Below are positions 54,187 through 64,000 of a stretch of DNA of 64,000 bases, piece after piece. Position 1 is the stretch's first letter; every line of letters starts with the position of its first letter. The DNA is from CAZGTQ01 sp964528575 (GTDB lineage Bacteria > Planctomycetota > UBA1135 > GCA-002686595): the NCBI GenBank assembly GCA_964528575.1, contig CAZGTQ010000272.1, positions 1 to 64,000 on the forward strand. Direction: 5' to 3'. The notes beneath the pieces were generated by a model. The model ran no database searches, was not told the origin of the DNA, and saw nothing but the letters and a program-made list of their open reading frames with translations. The position numbers were made by a program, and so were the translations under genes.

Positions 54187-54992
54187 ATCCGCTGCTGCGA
54201 GAGCACGCTCCGATCACCGAGGAGGCGTGGAAGGAGATCGAGCACGAGATCAAGGGCGCGCTCGAGGTCAACCTCGGCGCGCGTCGCGTCGTCGACGTCG
54301 ACGGGCCGCTCGGCTGGGATCACGGCGCGCGCGCGACGGGCCGCACCGAGGAGCTCGCGTCGGGCACGCTCGGCTCGGTCGACGTGCGCCGCCGCTCCGT
54401 CCTGCCGCTGATCGAGCTCGAGACGCGTTTCGACGTCGGTCGCGACGAGCTCGAGTCGCTCGGCCGCGGCGCGAAGGACGTCGACCTGTCCGCGGCGGTC
54501 GAGGCGGCGGAGCGCATCGCCCGCGCCGAGGATCGGGCGATCTTCCACGGCTACCGCGAGGGCGGCATCGGCGGCATCGTCGAGCGCTCCGAGCACGCCG
54601 GCCTGCCGATCTCGGAGGAGTACACGAACTACCCGTCGACCGTCGTCGCGGCGATCGAGAAGCTGCGCTCGTCGGGTATCGGCGGCCCGTTCGCGATCGT
54701 GCTGGGCCCGCGCTGCTACAGCGGTCTGCTCACGGCGAGCGACCCGTCCGGCTATCCGGCGCTGATGCGCCTCGAGCGCATCGTCGACGGGCCGATCGTG
54801 CGCGCGCCCGCGCTCGACGGAGCGGTCGTGATGAGCCAGCGCGGCGGCGACTTCGAGCTGACGATCGGACAGGACCTCGCGCTCGGCTACGCATCGCACA
54901 CCGCCGACAGCGTGCGCTTCCGCCTGATCGAGAGCTTCACGTTCCGCGCGCTCACCCCCGACGCCGCCGTGCCGCTCGTCCACTCGTGCTGA
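54183..54992 (+). CDS. encapsulin shell protein, family 1
   Basis: 269 residues of the HK97-fold encapsulin family (Linocin-M18 type). Typical segments: MNPLLREHAPITEEAWKEIE, RRSVLPLIELETRFDVGRDE, AEDRAIFHGYREGGIGGI and MSQRGGDFELTIGQDLALGY. It self-assembles into a protein cage that takes up EncFtn through its tail peptide and stores iron. Translationally coupled to its cargo. Confidence 0.94.
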   Translation: MNPLLREHAPITEEAWKEIEHEIKGALEVNLGARRVVDVDGPLGWDHGARATGRTEELASGTLGSVDVRRRSVLPLIELETRFDVGRDELESLGRGAKDVDLSAAVEAAERIARAEDRAIFHGYREGGIGGIVERSEHAGLPISEEYTNYPSTVVAAIEKLRSSGIGGPFAIVLGPRCYSGLLTASDPSGYPALMRLERIVDGPIVRAPALDGAVVMSQRGGDFELTIGQDLALGYASHTADSVRFRLIESFTFRALTPDAAVPLVHSC

Positions 54993-55033
54993 CGCGCCGG
55001 TCCCCCCGTTCGGATTGCGCACTTTCGCCGAGC

Positions 55034-55927
55034 GTGTCTGCGCGCCTGACGAACCCTGACCGGGTCCTGTATCCCGAGCAGGGCCTGACGAAGGCCGACC
55101 TCGCGCAGTACTACTGCGCGGTCGCGGAGCGCATCCTCCCGCACCTCGCCGACCGGCCCCTGACGATCGTGCGCTGCCCGCGCGGCCGCAGCGAGTGCTT
55201 CTATCAGAAGCACCCCGGCGACTCGCTGCCCGCGGAGATCGGCCGCGTCGAGATCCCCGAGAAGGAGGGTCGCGGCACGTACATGCACGTCTCGAACGTC
55301 GACGGTCTCGTCGCGCTCGTCCAGGTCGGCGCGCTCGAGCTGCACGTGTGGGGCTCGCGCCTCGCGAGCCTCGAGAAGCCCGACCGGCTCGTGCTCGACC
55401 TCGACCCGGACGAGGGGCTGCCGTTCGAGCGCGTCGTCACGGCGGCGCGCGACGTGCGCGCGCGCTTGCTCGAGCGCGGCCTCGAGTCCTTCGTTCTCGC
55501 GACCGGCGGCAAGGGGCTACACGTCGTCGCCCCGCTCGAGCCGCGCCACGGCTTCGACGACGTCAAGCGGCTCGCGAGCGACGTCGCGCACGAGATGGAG
55601 CGCGACGCGCCCGAGCTCTATGTCGCGCAGGCGAGCAAGGCGAAGCGCAGCGGCCGCGTGTTCGTCGACTGGCTGCGCAACGCGCGCGGTGCGACGGCGA
55701 TCTGCCCGTTCTCGACGCGCGCGCGCGTCGGCGCGCCGGTCGCGACGCCGCTGCGCTGGGACGAGCTCGGGCGATTGGGCAGCGCATCGAAGTACGGCGT
55801 CGCGAACCTGCAGCGGCGCCTCGGCGCCCTCACGCGCTCCGGTGATCGCCGCTCCGGTGATCGCCGCTCCCCTGATCCCTGGGCAGGCTACTTCGACGTG
55901 CGCCAGCGGATCAGGAACGGAAGTTGA
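55034..55927 (+). CDS. stand-alone LigD-type polymerase/primase domain (AEP)
   Basis: 297 residues. LTNPDRVLYPEQGLTKADL, RPLTIVRCPRG, ECFYQKHPG and the metal-binding LVLDLDPDEGLPFERV are those of LigD PolDom, the NHEJ polymerase that extends and fills DNA ends. ATP ligase and nuclease domains are absent and no ku gene is nearby. GTG 55034 gives the usual family start. The C-terminus carries a repeat of RSGDR units coded by a tandem DNA repeat. Confidence 0.88.
   Translation: MSARLTNPDRVLYPEQGLTKADLAQYYCAVAERILPHLADRPLTIVRCPRGRSECFYQKHPGDSLPAEIGRVEIPEKEGRGTYMHVSNVDGLVALVQVGALELHVWGSRLASLEKPDRLVLDLDPDEGLPFERVVTAARDVRARLLERGLESFVLATGGKGLHVVAPLEPRHGFDDVKRLASDVAHEMERDAPELYVAQASKAKRSGRVFVDWLRNARGATAICPFSTRARVGAPVATPLRWDELGRLGSASKYGVANLQRRLGALTRSGDRRSGDRRSPDPWAGYFDVRQRIRNGS
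55835..55879 (+). repeat. three 15-base tandem units at the 3' end of the polymerase gene
   Basis: CGCTCCGGTGATCGC occurs at 55835-55849 and 55850-55864; 55865-55879 is a diverged copy. Being a multiple of three, length changes would add or remove RSGDR units without a frameshift. Confidence 0.85.
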
Positions 55928-57168
55928 ACGGCTGTCGGGCGCTGAGCGAGCTAGCCCCGTCCACGAAGCCGCCGATCGAGGTCGGCTGGATCCTCGACGC
56001 GCGCCTCGAGGAGCTCGACCGCGACGCCGTCGTCGCCGCGAGCCGCGCGGTCGCGGACGCGCTCGCCGCCGACTTCCCGCGGTTCGCGTGGTCGCTGCCC
56101 GTGCTCGAGCAGGAGCTGATCCAGGCGCCCGTCGAGGAGCCGGTCACGCTGCTCGAGGCCGCGGCGCGCGAGCTCTCGATCCACCACTGGGACTTCGCGA
56201 TCGTCGCGACCGCGTCCGACCTGCGCAGCCACTTCCTGCCGACCGCGGTCGCGGTGCCGTCGCGCCCGCTCGGCGTCGCCGTGCTCTCGACGTTTCGCAT
56301 CGATCCGCGCGCGCGGCGCAAGGACGCCTCCGAGGAGGAGCGCAGCGACGCGCTGCGCCGGCGCCTGTTCCGCTGCGGCATGTACCTCGTCGGCCGGCTG
56401 GGCGGCTTGCCGCGCACGAGCGATCCCGCGAGCCACATGACCCCCGACGACGCGAGCGTGAAGCCCGAGCTCGTCCCGTCCGCCGCCCGTGTCCCGCGCG
56501 GCTTCGACGCTGCACAGCGCGCGAAGCTCGAGGCCGAGCTCGAGCGCGTCGCCGACCGCCGCATCGAGGAGGAGCCGGGCTCCGAGCGCGCGGGCGCGTT
56601 GCGCTTCCACGCGCGCGCCGCGTGGCGCAACCGGCGCGAGATCCTCGCGCAGCTCGCCGACAACCGCTCCTGGGAGTTCCCGTTCCGCATGGGCCGGCTC
56701 ACGACCGCCGCCCTCTCCGCGCTCGCGATCCTCAGCGCGACCTCCGAGTCGTGGGAGCTCGCCGCGCACCTCGGCACGCCGGCCACCGTGCTCGCTCCGC
56801 TCGTCGCGATCGTTGCGACCAGCGCGTACGTCCTGCTCCGCCAGCGCCTGCTCGCGCTGCACGTCGCGCCGCGGCTCACCGAGCAGATCGTCGTCGCGCG
56901 CGTCTCGACGATCCTGTTCGTGCTGATGGGCGTCGCGTTCACGTTCTGCGTCCTCGTTGCGATCGCGCTCACGCTGACAGGCCTCTTGTTCTCGACCGAG
57001 GTGCTCGCGCGCTGGGCGGCGCGTCCCGGCGAGGAGCTCGGTTGGGGCGAGCGCGCGTCCCTCGCCGCGTTCGCGTCCTCGCTCGCGGTGCTCGTCGGCT
57101 CGCTCGGCGCCTCCTTCGAGGGCGAGAGCTACGTGCGCCACGTCGCGTTCGTCGACGAGGAGATCTGA
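55924..57168 (+). CDS. membrane protein of unknown function with zincin-like segment
   Basis: 414 residues. A soluble N-terminal half (about 15-240) and three or four membrane helices (about 270-380). The stretch LFRCGMYLVGRLGGLPRTSDPASHM resembles an archaemetzincin-type metal site in which the HExxH ligands are lost, so it may be a dead protease relative; this is a weak resemblance. TTG 55924 overlaps the polymerase stop by four bases. Confidence 0.5.
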   Translation: MNGCRALSELAPSTKPPIEVGWILDARLEELDRDAVVAASRAVADALAADFPRFAWSLPVLEQELIQAPVEEPVTLLEAAARELSIHHWDFAIVATASDLRSHFLPTAVAVPSRPLGVAVLSTFRIDPRARRKDASEEERSDALRRRLFRCGMYLVGRLGGLPRTSDPASHMTPDDASVKPELVPSAARVPRGFDAAQRAKLEAELERVADRRIEEEPGSERAGALRFHARAAWRNRREILAQLADNRSWEFPFRMGRLTTAALSALAILSATSESWELAAHLGTPATVLAPLVAIVATSAYVLLRQRLLALHVAPRLTEQIVVARVSTILFVLMGVAFTFCVLVAIALTLTGLLFSTEVLARWAARPGEELGWGERASLAAFASSLAVLVGSLGASFEGESYVRHVAFVDEEI

Positions 57169-57238
57169 CGCGGCCGCGGCCGCGCGGAACGCCGCTTGCA
57201 GCTCGTCGAACGCAAGCCCCGACACGGAGAGACCCCCC

Positions 57239-58390
57239 ATGGCGACGCCCTTCCAGGTTCCCACGGCCGACGACGTCCGCGCGCTGGTGAACGGCGAGCG
57301 CGGCTTGCGCATCTCGCTCTACGTGCCCGTGCCCCAGCGGCCGAGCTTCGACGAGATCCGCAAGTTCCCGCGCACGTACGCGCACGCGGTCGAGGCGGCG
57401 CAGGAGCGCATGCGCGAGCTCGGGGTCGGCGCGCAGGAGGTCGACGAGGCGGGGGAGCGGCTGCGCAGCCTCGCGGTCGATCTCGAGGACCTGCACCCCG
57501 CGACCAAGGCGATCGCGGCGTTCCACGGGCCTGCCGGGTTGCACAGCTTCGCGCTGAACGAAGGCGTCGTGCAGTCGACGCGCGTCGGCGTGACGGCGCA
57601 CCTGCGCCCCCTGATCGCGTCCGTGCGCCGCGAGCAGAAGTACCGCGTGATCTCGCTCTCGACCAAGGACGTCGAGCTCTACGAGGGCGACGCGCGCTCG
57701 CTGCGCAAGCTCGGGCCCGGCGACGTGCCGACGAGCCTGGAGGAGGCGCTCGGCAGCGAGCTGACCGGCGAGTCGCTGCACGGCTACAGCGGCGCGAGCG
57801 GCGGCGCGGCGCTCGTGCGTCACGGCGACGGGGCCGCGCGCGACGCGCGCTCCGACGACCGCGACCGCTTCCATCGCGCGCTGGCGAGCGCGCTCGAGCG
57901 CGCGTGGAGCGGGCGCAACGATCCGATCGTGCTCGTCGCCGACCGCGCGCACGCGGGACGCTTCCGCAAGGTCGCCGACCGCCTGCCGGGGCTCCTCGAC
58001 GAGGGCGTCGTCGGCAACCCGCGCAGTTGGAGCGTGGGGGAGCTGCACGAGCGCGCGTACGGCGTCGTGCGGCGCTGGCTCGAGCAGCGCGACGAGCGCG
58101 CGGCCAACGACGCGGCGTCGGCGGTGGGGCAGGGCCGCAGCGTCGCCGCTCTCGAGCCGGCGGCGGAGGCGGCGGTCCGCGGGCTCGTGTCGCGCGTCTT
58201 CGTCGATCCCCGCGCGCGCGTGGCGAAGCGGGTCGATCCGACGAGCGGCGAGCTGCTCGAGCCGCTCGGCGACGAGGACGCGCTCGACGACATCTGCGGC
58301 TGGGTCCTCGCGTGCGGCGGCACCGCGATCGTGTGCGCCTGCGCCGGCCTGCCGAGCGGCCACGACCTGCTCGCCGAGCTGCGAAACTGA
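57239..58390 (+). CDS. baeRF-type (bacterial eRF1-like) protein
   Basis: 383 residues. ISLYVPVPQRPSF near the N-terminus, AIAAFHGPAGLHSFAL, VRREQKYRVISLSTKDVELY and PIVLVADRAHAGRFRKVAD follow the order of bacterial archaeo-eukaryotic release-factor-like proteins (baeRF), which may release or rescue ribosomes. No GGQ motif was seen. AGAGA lies just before ATG 57239. Confidence 0.7.
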   Translation: MATPFQVPTADDVRALVNGERGLRISLYVPVPQRPSFDEIRKFPRTYAHAVEAAQERMRELGVGAQEVDEAGERLRSLAVDLEDLHPATKAIAAFHGPAGLHSFALNEGVVQSTRVGVTAHLRPLIASVRREQKYRVISLSTKDVELYEGDARSLRKLGPGDVPTSLEEALGSELTGESLHGYSGASGGAALVRHGDGAARDARSDDRDRFHRALASALERAWSGRNDPIVLVADRAHAGRFRKVADRLPGLLDEGVVGNPRSWSVGELHERAYGVVRRWLEQRDERAANDAASAVGQGRSVAALEPAAEAAVRGLVSRVFVDPRARVAKRVDPTSGELLEPLGDEDALDDICGWVLACGGTAIVCACAGLPSGHDLLAELRN

Positions 58391-58433
58391 CGGCACGCAA
58401 CGGACGGCACGGGCGTTGCCACATTCCGCGGCC

Positions 58434-59861
58434 ATGAGCGGTTTCTCTCGCGCCGAGGGGCGCGCGAGCCGCGAGCGCCCGCCCCCGGTCGCGTTCGAGG
58501 ATCTCGTCGAAGCACTCTCTACCCCGGACGCCTACCCGCATGCGGTGGACGACGTGCAGATCGTGCAAACGCACGTCGCGGTGCTCTTCTTCGCCGCGGA
58601 TCGCGCCTACAAGCTGAAGAAGCCCGTCGAGCGCGGGTCCCTGGACTACCGCACGCTCGCCAGCCGCCGCCACTTCTGCGAGGAGGAGCTGCGGCTCAAT
58701 CGGCGCCTCGCGCCGCGGATGTACCGCGACGTCGTGCCGGTCGCGCGCGACGAGGACGGCTGGATCTCCATCGGCGGGCACGGGAGCCCGGTCGACTGGG
58801 TCGTCGAGATGGTGCGGCTGCCGCGCGAGCGGATGCTCGACGCGCTGCTCGAGCGGGGCGAGGTCGACGACGGGGCTCTCGACGCGATCGCCGCGGTGCT
58901 GGCGCGCTTCCACGAGCGCGCGGTCACGGGGCCGGGCGTCAACCTGCACGGCGTCTCGCGCGCGGTGTCCGCGGCGGTCGCCGCGAACCTCGACCAGCTC
59001 GCGCGCGCGTCGCAGGCGTGCGGCGGCGTCCTCTCGGACGACGTGCTGCGCTTCCTGCGCGAGCGCTCCGCCGGTTTCGTGCGCGACGAGCGCGACCTCT
59101 TCGAGCGCCGCGTCGCCCAGTGGCACATCCGCGACGGCCACGGCGACCTGCACGCCGGCAACGTGTGCCTCGCCGGCGACGACGTGCTCGTCTACGACTG
59201 CGTCGAGTTCGATCCGGCGCTGCGCTGCGGCGACGTCGCCTCCGACCTGGCGTTCCTCGCGATGGACCTCGACCACCGCGGCCACGCCGAGGCGGCGATG
59301 CGCCTCGTCCGAACGTACGCGGACCTGACCTCCGACGACGAGCTCCCGCGTCTGCTCCCGTTCTACGCGGCCCACCGTGCGCTGATCCGCGCGAAGGTCG
59401 GCCTCGTCGCCGCGCTGGACGAGGAGCTCGGCGCGAGCGAGCGCGCCGGCGCGCTGCGCGAGGCGCGGCGCTACGTGCAGCTCGCCGTCGGCTACGGGCT
59501 ACCGGCGAGCCTGATCCTCGTGCACGGCGGCGGGGACGCGCGCGCAGCGGCGCGCTCGGTCGCCGGCCGGATGCGCGCGGAGCTGCTCGCGCGCGCCGAG
59601 CCGCGCGCGCAGCTCGCATCCGCGGTCGAGCGGCTCGACGCAGACCGCTCGGCGGTCGTCGCGGGGGACTTCGCGCGCCGCGACGCACGCCGCCCGTTCC
59701 TCGAGGCTGCGACGCGGCTCGGCGTGCCGTGCGTGTTGCTGGCGGCGGCGAAAGACGATTTGGAGGAGCCGGAGGAGACTGCCGCGGAGCGCATCGTGCG
59801 CGTGTCGGGCGAGGATCGGGTGGACGCTCTGCAGCGGCACCTGATCGAGAGCGCGACGTAG
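58434..59861 (+). CDS. aminoglycoside phosphotransferase-like protein with degenerate P-loop kinase domain
   Basis: 475 residues. The N-terminal protein-kinase-like domain (about 20-330) has YKLKKPVERGSLDYR and the catalytic HGDLHAGNV and VYDCVEFDPALR segments. In relatives a second, P-loop kinase domain follows with a GxxGxGKS loop; here the equivalent position reads LILVHGGGDARAAARSV, without Lys-Ser, and the domain is shorter. It probably retains only the first activity. Substrate unknown. Confidence 0.75.
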   Translation: MSGFSRAEGRASRERPPPVAFEDLVEALSTPDAYPHAVDDVQIVQTHVAVLFFAADRAYKLKKPVERGSLDYRTLASRRHFCEEELRLNRRLAPRMYRDVVPVARDEDGWISIGGHGSPVDWVVEMVRLPRERMLDALLERGEVDDGALDAIAAVLARFHERAVTGPGVNLHGVSRAVSAAVAANLDQLARASQACGGVLSDDVLRFLRERSAGFVRDERDLFERRVAQWHIRDGHGDLHAGNVCLAGDDVLVYDCVEFDPALRCGDVASDLAFLAMDLDHRGHAEAAMRLVRTYADLTSDDELPRLLPFYAAHRALIRAKVGLVAALDEELGASERAGALREARRYVQLAVGYGLPASLILVHGGGDARAAARSVAGRMRAELLARAEPRAQLASAVERLDADRSAVVAGDFARRDARRPFLEAATRLGVPCVLLAAAKDDLEEPEETAAERIVRVSGEDRVDALQRHLIESAT

Positions 59862-59896
59862 CGGCTCACGCAGATGCGCGACCCCGCCGGTCGACG

Positions 59897-60403
59897 TCAG
59901 CCCGCGTTCAGCTTCACCGGCTCGGCGCCCGCGTCGCGCAGCGCCTTCTCGGCGCGCGTGAGCCGTTGCGCGTCGTTCGTCTCGTCCTCGACCGCGACCA
60001 GGATCATGCCGTTCTCGAGGGCCTGGTCGTAGTAGTCGGAGATCGCGGGCTCGAAGCCCCGCGTGAGCATCGCGCCGATGAAGCCGCCGCCCACGGCTCC
60101 GCCCGCGCTGCCCGCGAGCAGCGGCCCCGCGGCGAGCAGCGCCGTCCCGCCGGTCGTCGCGGCGCCGATGATCGCGGCCAGGCCGCCGAGGATCGCGCCG
60201 ACCGTGCCGCCAGCGGTCAGGCCTTCGACGGTGTGCGCGCCGGACTTCTCGCTGTGCTCGATCTCGCGGTCGACAGGCTCCGTGCACGTCGGGCAGATGA
60301 CGGAGATCTCGTCCTTCGAGAACCCCGCTTCGACGAGGTTGGCCACGGCCTGCCTCGCGTTCGCCATCTGCTCGAAGACGCCGACTCGGACGGTTTGCTT
60401 CAT
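59897..60403 (-). CDS. general-stress-protein-17M-like glycine-rich protein
   Basis: 168 residues. An N-terminal alpha/beta domain (VRVGVFEQMANARQAVANLV), a central Gly/Ala-rich hydrophobic region (about 60-115) that could insert in a membrane, and a C-terminal MILVAVEDE segment. A short CPTC pair is present at about 38-41. ATG 60403 has AAAGGTG ahead. Stress-related function is inferred from family resemblance. Confidence 0.65.
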   Translation of the reverse strand: MKQTVRVGVFEQMANARQAVANLVEAGFSKDEISVICPTCTEPVDREIEHSEKSGAHTVEGLTAGGTVGAILGGLAAIIGAATTGGTALLAAGPLLAGSAGGAVGGGFIGAMLTRGFEPAISDYYDQALENGMILVAVEDETNDAQRLTRAEKALRDAGAEPVKLNAG

Positions 60404-60455
60404 CGTTCGCACCTTTCTGGAAGCGAACGCCGCAACGTCCGTGCCCGACGGCCTC

Positions 60456-61828
<1,373 letters not shown>

Positions 61829-61829
<1 letters not shown>

Positions 61830-62887
61830 CAGCTCCTACTCGCTGGCAAGAGGACTCGTACGGTGGTTCCACCACCGGGGCGGCTCGTGACCCGGAGCTG
61901 GCCGCCTTGTTCCTCGACGAGCGAGCGCGCGACCGCGAGGGCGAGGCCCGTTCCGCGCGCGCGCGCCGCGACGCCGGTCTCGAAGGCGCGGCCGAGCAAG
62001 TGCTCGGGCGGCAGCCCCGGGCCGTCGTCCTGGACGAGGACGAGCGCGCGCCCGTCGCGGTCGGCGCACACGCGCAGGCCCAGCTCGCCGCCGCGCGCGT
62101 TCGAGCCGAGCGCGCCCACCGCGGCGTGCAGCAGCGCCCGCTCGATCCGCTCGCGGTCCGCCGCGACGAGCACCGGCGCACGCTGCGACCGCGTCCGCAC
62201 GCGCACGCCCGCCGACCGCGCGGCGTCGCGCACGAGCGCGGCGACCGAGCGCACGACCTCGCGCGCGTCGAACGGCTCGGCGGCCGCCGACTCGGGCGCC
62301 GCAGGTCGCTCTTCGACCTGCGCGCGGGCGCGGCAGAACGCGTCGAGCCCCCCGGCCAGCCGCGCCAGGTCGGCGTGCATCTGCCGGATCGTCTCCGCGC
62401 GGTCGGCGCGCTGCTCGTCGGACCCGTCGTCTTGCCCCAGGCTCCTGCGCAGGAGCTCGAGGTGCAGCGCGATGGCGTTCATCGGCGACTTCAGGTCGTG
62501 GATCTCTCTGCGCAGCTCCTGGGTCGGGAGTGCGGCCTCGTCGATCAGCACGAGCCACTGGCGTTCATGCTCGATCGGCGTCACGCGCAGGCGCAGCTTC
62601 CGTCCGGCGAGCTGGGGCTCGAGCACCTGCGGCCCCGCCGCCTCGCGCGGGCGCACGACCGCCAGCACGTGGTCCCGCAGGTAGGCGAACACCTGCTCCG
62701 CGAGCTCCGCCGTCGGCTCCCCGAGCAAATCGCGCGCGGCGGCGCTCATCCACAGCGGCCGGGCCGAGCCGTCGGTCAGGATTACGCCGCCGGCCACGCT
62801 CTCGGCGAGCGCCCGGAAGCGCGGATCGGGCGCGTCCGTGCGCAACGCCGCGGCGGCGTGACGGGAGGCCGGCTCGGTGGATGGCAT
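61829..62887 (-). CDS. sensor histidine kinase paired with the sigma54 regulator
   Basis: 352 residues: PAS-like domain (about 25-110), HisKA with ELRREIHDLKSPMNAIALHL, and HATPase with QDDGPGLPPEHLLGR and RGTGLALAVARSL. The N box, normally LLNLLxNA, reads ALLHAAVGALGSNARGG, so the magnesium-binding Asn seems replaced. ATG 62887 has GAGGAGGAG just ahead. No membrane helices: cytosolic. Confidence 0.85.
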
Positions 62888-63173
62888 CGGCTCTCCTCCT
62901 CGCATCGTTTCGGTCCTCCGCATGGTTTCGGTCGTGTGGGCAACCAACGTGCCGCACCTGCCTTCACGCGCGCGGGCACGGCAGTTGAGGCGGCTGCTCC
63001 GGCGCTGCGCTCGCCCCTGCGACCGCATGGGGCGCTGTGGAGCACGCACCGCGGCACCCCCAAATCGTACGCGTCCCGGTTCGGGGTGTGTCGATCCGGG
63101 GGCGATCGACGATCGGCCCGCCGCAGAGCACCCGAGCCGCACGACCGAGAGACGCTCGACCCGAGAACCCCGC

Positions 63174-63407
63174 ATGTCCGAGAGCTCCTGCGCCCACCCC
63201 GCCTGCTCCTGCACCGTCGGGCCCGACGAAAAGGTCTGCGCCCCGTCCTGCCTGGTGGATGCCGAGGAGCCGATCGAGGACGCGCACGGCTGCTCGTGCG
63301 GGCACTCCGAGTGCCTGGGCGTGGCCGGCGAGGCCGGCGGGCAGGCCTTGCGCCGCGGCGCGGACGAGGCGTCGCACGCTCCCGAGGCGCCTCGGCCGGC
63401 GCATTGA
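63174..63407 (+). CDS. bacterial metallothionein-like protein
   Basis: 77 residues, nine cysteines with the order CAHPACSCTVGPDEKVCAPS then GCSCGHSECLG, close to the PF02069 metallothionein pattern, plus a His-containing tail. It should bind zinc, copper or cadmium in the cytoplasm. It is divergent from the sensor kinase 286 bases away and followed by a strong terminator. Confidence 0.82.
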   Translation: MSESSCAHPACSCTVGPDEKVCAPSCLVDAEEPIEDAHGCSCGHSECLGVAGEAGGQALRRGADEASHAPEAPRPAH

Positions 63408-63413
63408 CGGACC

Positions 63414-63435
63414 GCTGGAGGCGCGCTGGAGGCGC
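63414..63435 (+). repeat. 11-base tandem duplication before the terminator
   Basis: GCTGGAGGCGC occurs twice without spacing, just after the metallothionein stop. Confidence 0.8.
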
Positions 63436-63441
63436 TTCGTA

Positions 63442-63478
63442 CAACGGGCGCTTTGTAGATTCTGCGCCCGTTGCGCGG
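63442..63478 (+). terminator. terminator after the metallothionein gene
   Basis: CAACGGGCGC (63442-63451) pairs perfectly with GCGCCCGTTG (63464-63473) across 12 bases; a short GGTTTT run follows. It lies between convergent genes. Confidence 0.75.
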
Positions 63479-63485
63479 TTTTCGG

Positions 63486-64000
63486 TCAGCCGCCGAGCAG
63501 CCAGGTCCGATCGGGGTCGGGCACGACGAGCGCAGGGCGGTGGGCCTCGGCGAGGACCCCGTAGGCGACGCTCCCCAGGAGCGTGCGCGACAATCCGGTG
63601 CGCCCGTGGGTGCCCAGGACGATCAGGTCGGCCTCCTCGGACGCGCTGCGGATCGCCTCGCGCGCCTGGCCCACGACGACGTCGATTGTCGCGCCGCTCG
63701 TGCGCCACGTGAAGTCGGCGAGCCACTCCTGGACGCGCCGGCGTGCGAGCGCGCGCGCGTCGCCCGCCAGCGCCGACGCCTCGACGACGGCGGACGGGAT
63801 GCAGTGCAGCACGCGCACGCTCGCGCCGACCCGGTCGGCGAGCGCGTCCGCGAAGTCGAGCGCGCGGCGGCTGTGCTCGGAGCCGTCGATCGGCGCGAGG
63901 ACGCTGCGCACGGCGCTCACCTTCTCGCGCTGGACCCACAGCGGCGTCTGCGTCCCCGCGAGCACCGCGCGCGTCGTGCTGCCGAAGTCGAGCATCGAGC
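63486..64000 (-). CDS. tandem universal stress protein (partial, runs off the right edge)
   Basis: A complete C-terminal Usp domain (VLAPIDGSEHSRRALDFADAL to LGTHGRTGLSRTLLGSVAYG, an ATP-binding GxxGxxxxxxxGS pattern) is preceded by the tail of another Usp domain (LDFGSTTRAVLAGTQTPLWV). The frame stays open to the edge, so the gene encodes two Usp domains and starts beyond the window; ATG 63995 is internal. Confidence 0.85.
   Translation of the reverse strand, partial: SMLDFGSTTRAVLAGTQTPLWVQREKVSAVRSVLAPIDGSEHSRRALDFADALADRVGASVRVLHCIPSAVVEASALAGDARALARRRVQEWLADFTWRTSGATIDVVVGQAREAIRSASEEADLIVLGTHGRTGLSRTLLGSVAYGVLAEAHRPALVVPDPDRTWLLGG

Overview
The window is one 64 kb piece of a very GC-rich, respiring bacterial chromosome. 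Coding density is high, most genes sit in translationally coupled strings with 1 to 8 base overlaps, and GTG or TTG starts are common. An alternative complex III plus caa3-type oxidase cluster, SUF, an encapsulin with its ferritin, a RAYT transposase, an octaheme cytochrome and a probable selenoprotein fit an uncultured or little-studied Planctomycetota or Myxococcota-like lineage. That assignment is inference; no rRNA, tRNA or other lineage marker was recognised here.

Layout. 1-5.5 kb: the end of an outer-membrane barrel gene, a RAYT transposase bracketed by inverted and direct repeats, a methyltransferase, a Pmp3 membrane peptide, a PAC2 protein with a small partner, a helical protein and a PepSY-like lipoprotein. 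5.9-17.4 kb: one forward run, trehalose-6-phosphate synthase, a thioredoxin-like gene with an in-frame UGA at the first redox Cys (probable selenoprotein), transaldolase, transketolase, 6-phosphogluconate dehydrogenase, glucose-6-phosphate dehydrogenase, a GH15 glucosidase, 6-phosphogluconolactonase and glucokinase. Together these free glucose, phosphorylate it and run the pentose phosphate pathway to make NADPH. 17.5-22.2 kb, reverse: superoxide dismutase, a cytochrome P460-like lipoprotein, Rieske protein, cytochrome b and a membrane-anchored octaheme cytochrome of the hydroxylamine oxidoreductase type; this looks like a quinone-linked redox complex for reactive nitrogen.

22.5-29 kb: a two-domain KaiC-like ATPase coupled to a hybrid histidine kinase, a phospholipase D, an LPG-synthase-type membrane protein and an EEP nuclease. 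29-35 kb, reverse: the complete SUF operon rrf2-sufBCDSU-sufT with a palindrome just ahead of the regulator. 35.9-48.3 kb, reverse: actABCDEF, an unknown membrane protein, sco and coxBAC plus subunit IV, together a quinol-to-oxygen chain, followed by an in-frame DUF378 remnant.

48.5-64 kb: an SDR/VKOR/SPW trio, an amino-acid permease, a site-2 protease, MgtC, encapsulated ferritin and encapsulin (iron-storage nanocompartment), a stand-alone LigD-type polymerase domain, an unknown membrane protein, a baeRF-type protein, an aminoglycoside-phosphotransferase-like protein with a decayed kinase domain, a glycine-rich stress protein, a sigma54 two-component pair, a metallothionein and a tandem universal stress protein cut by the right edge. 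Redox balance, metal handling and stress defence dominate the window.
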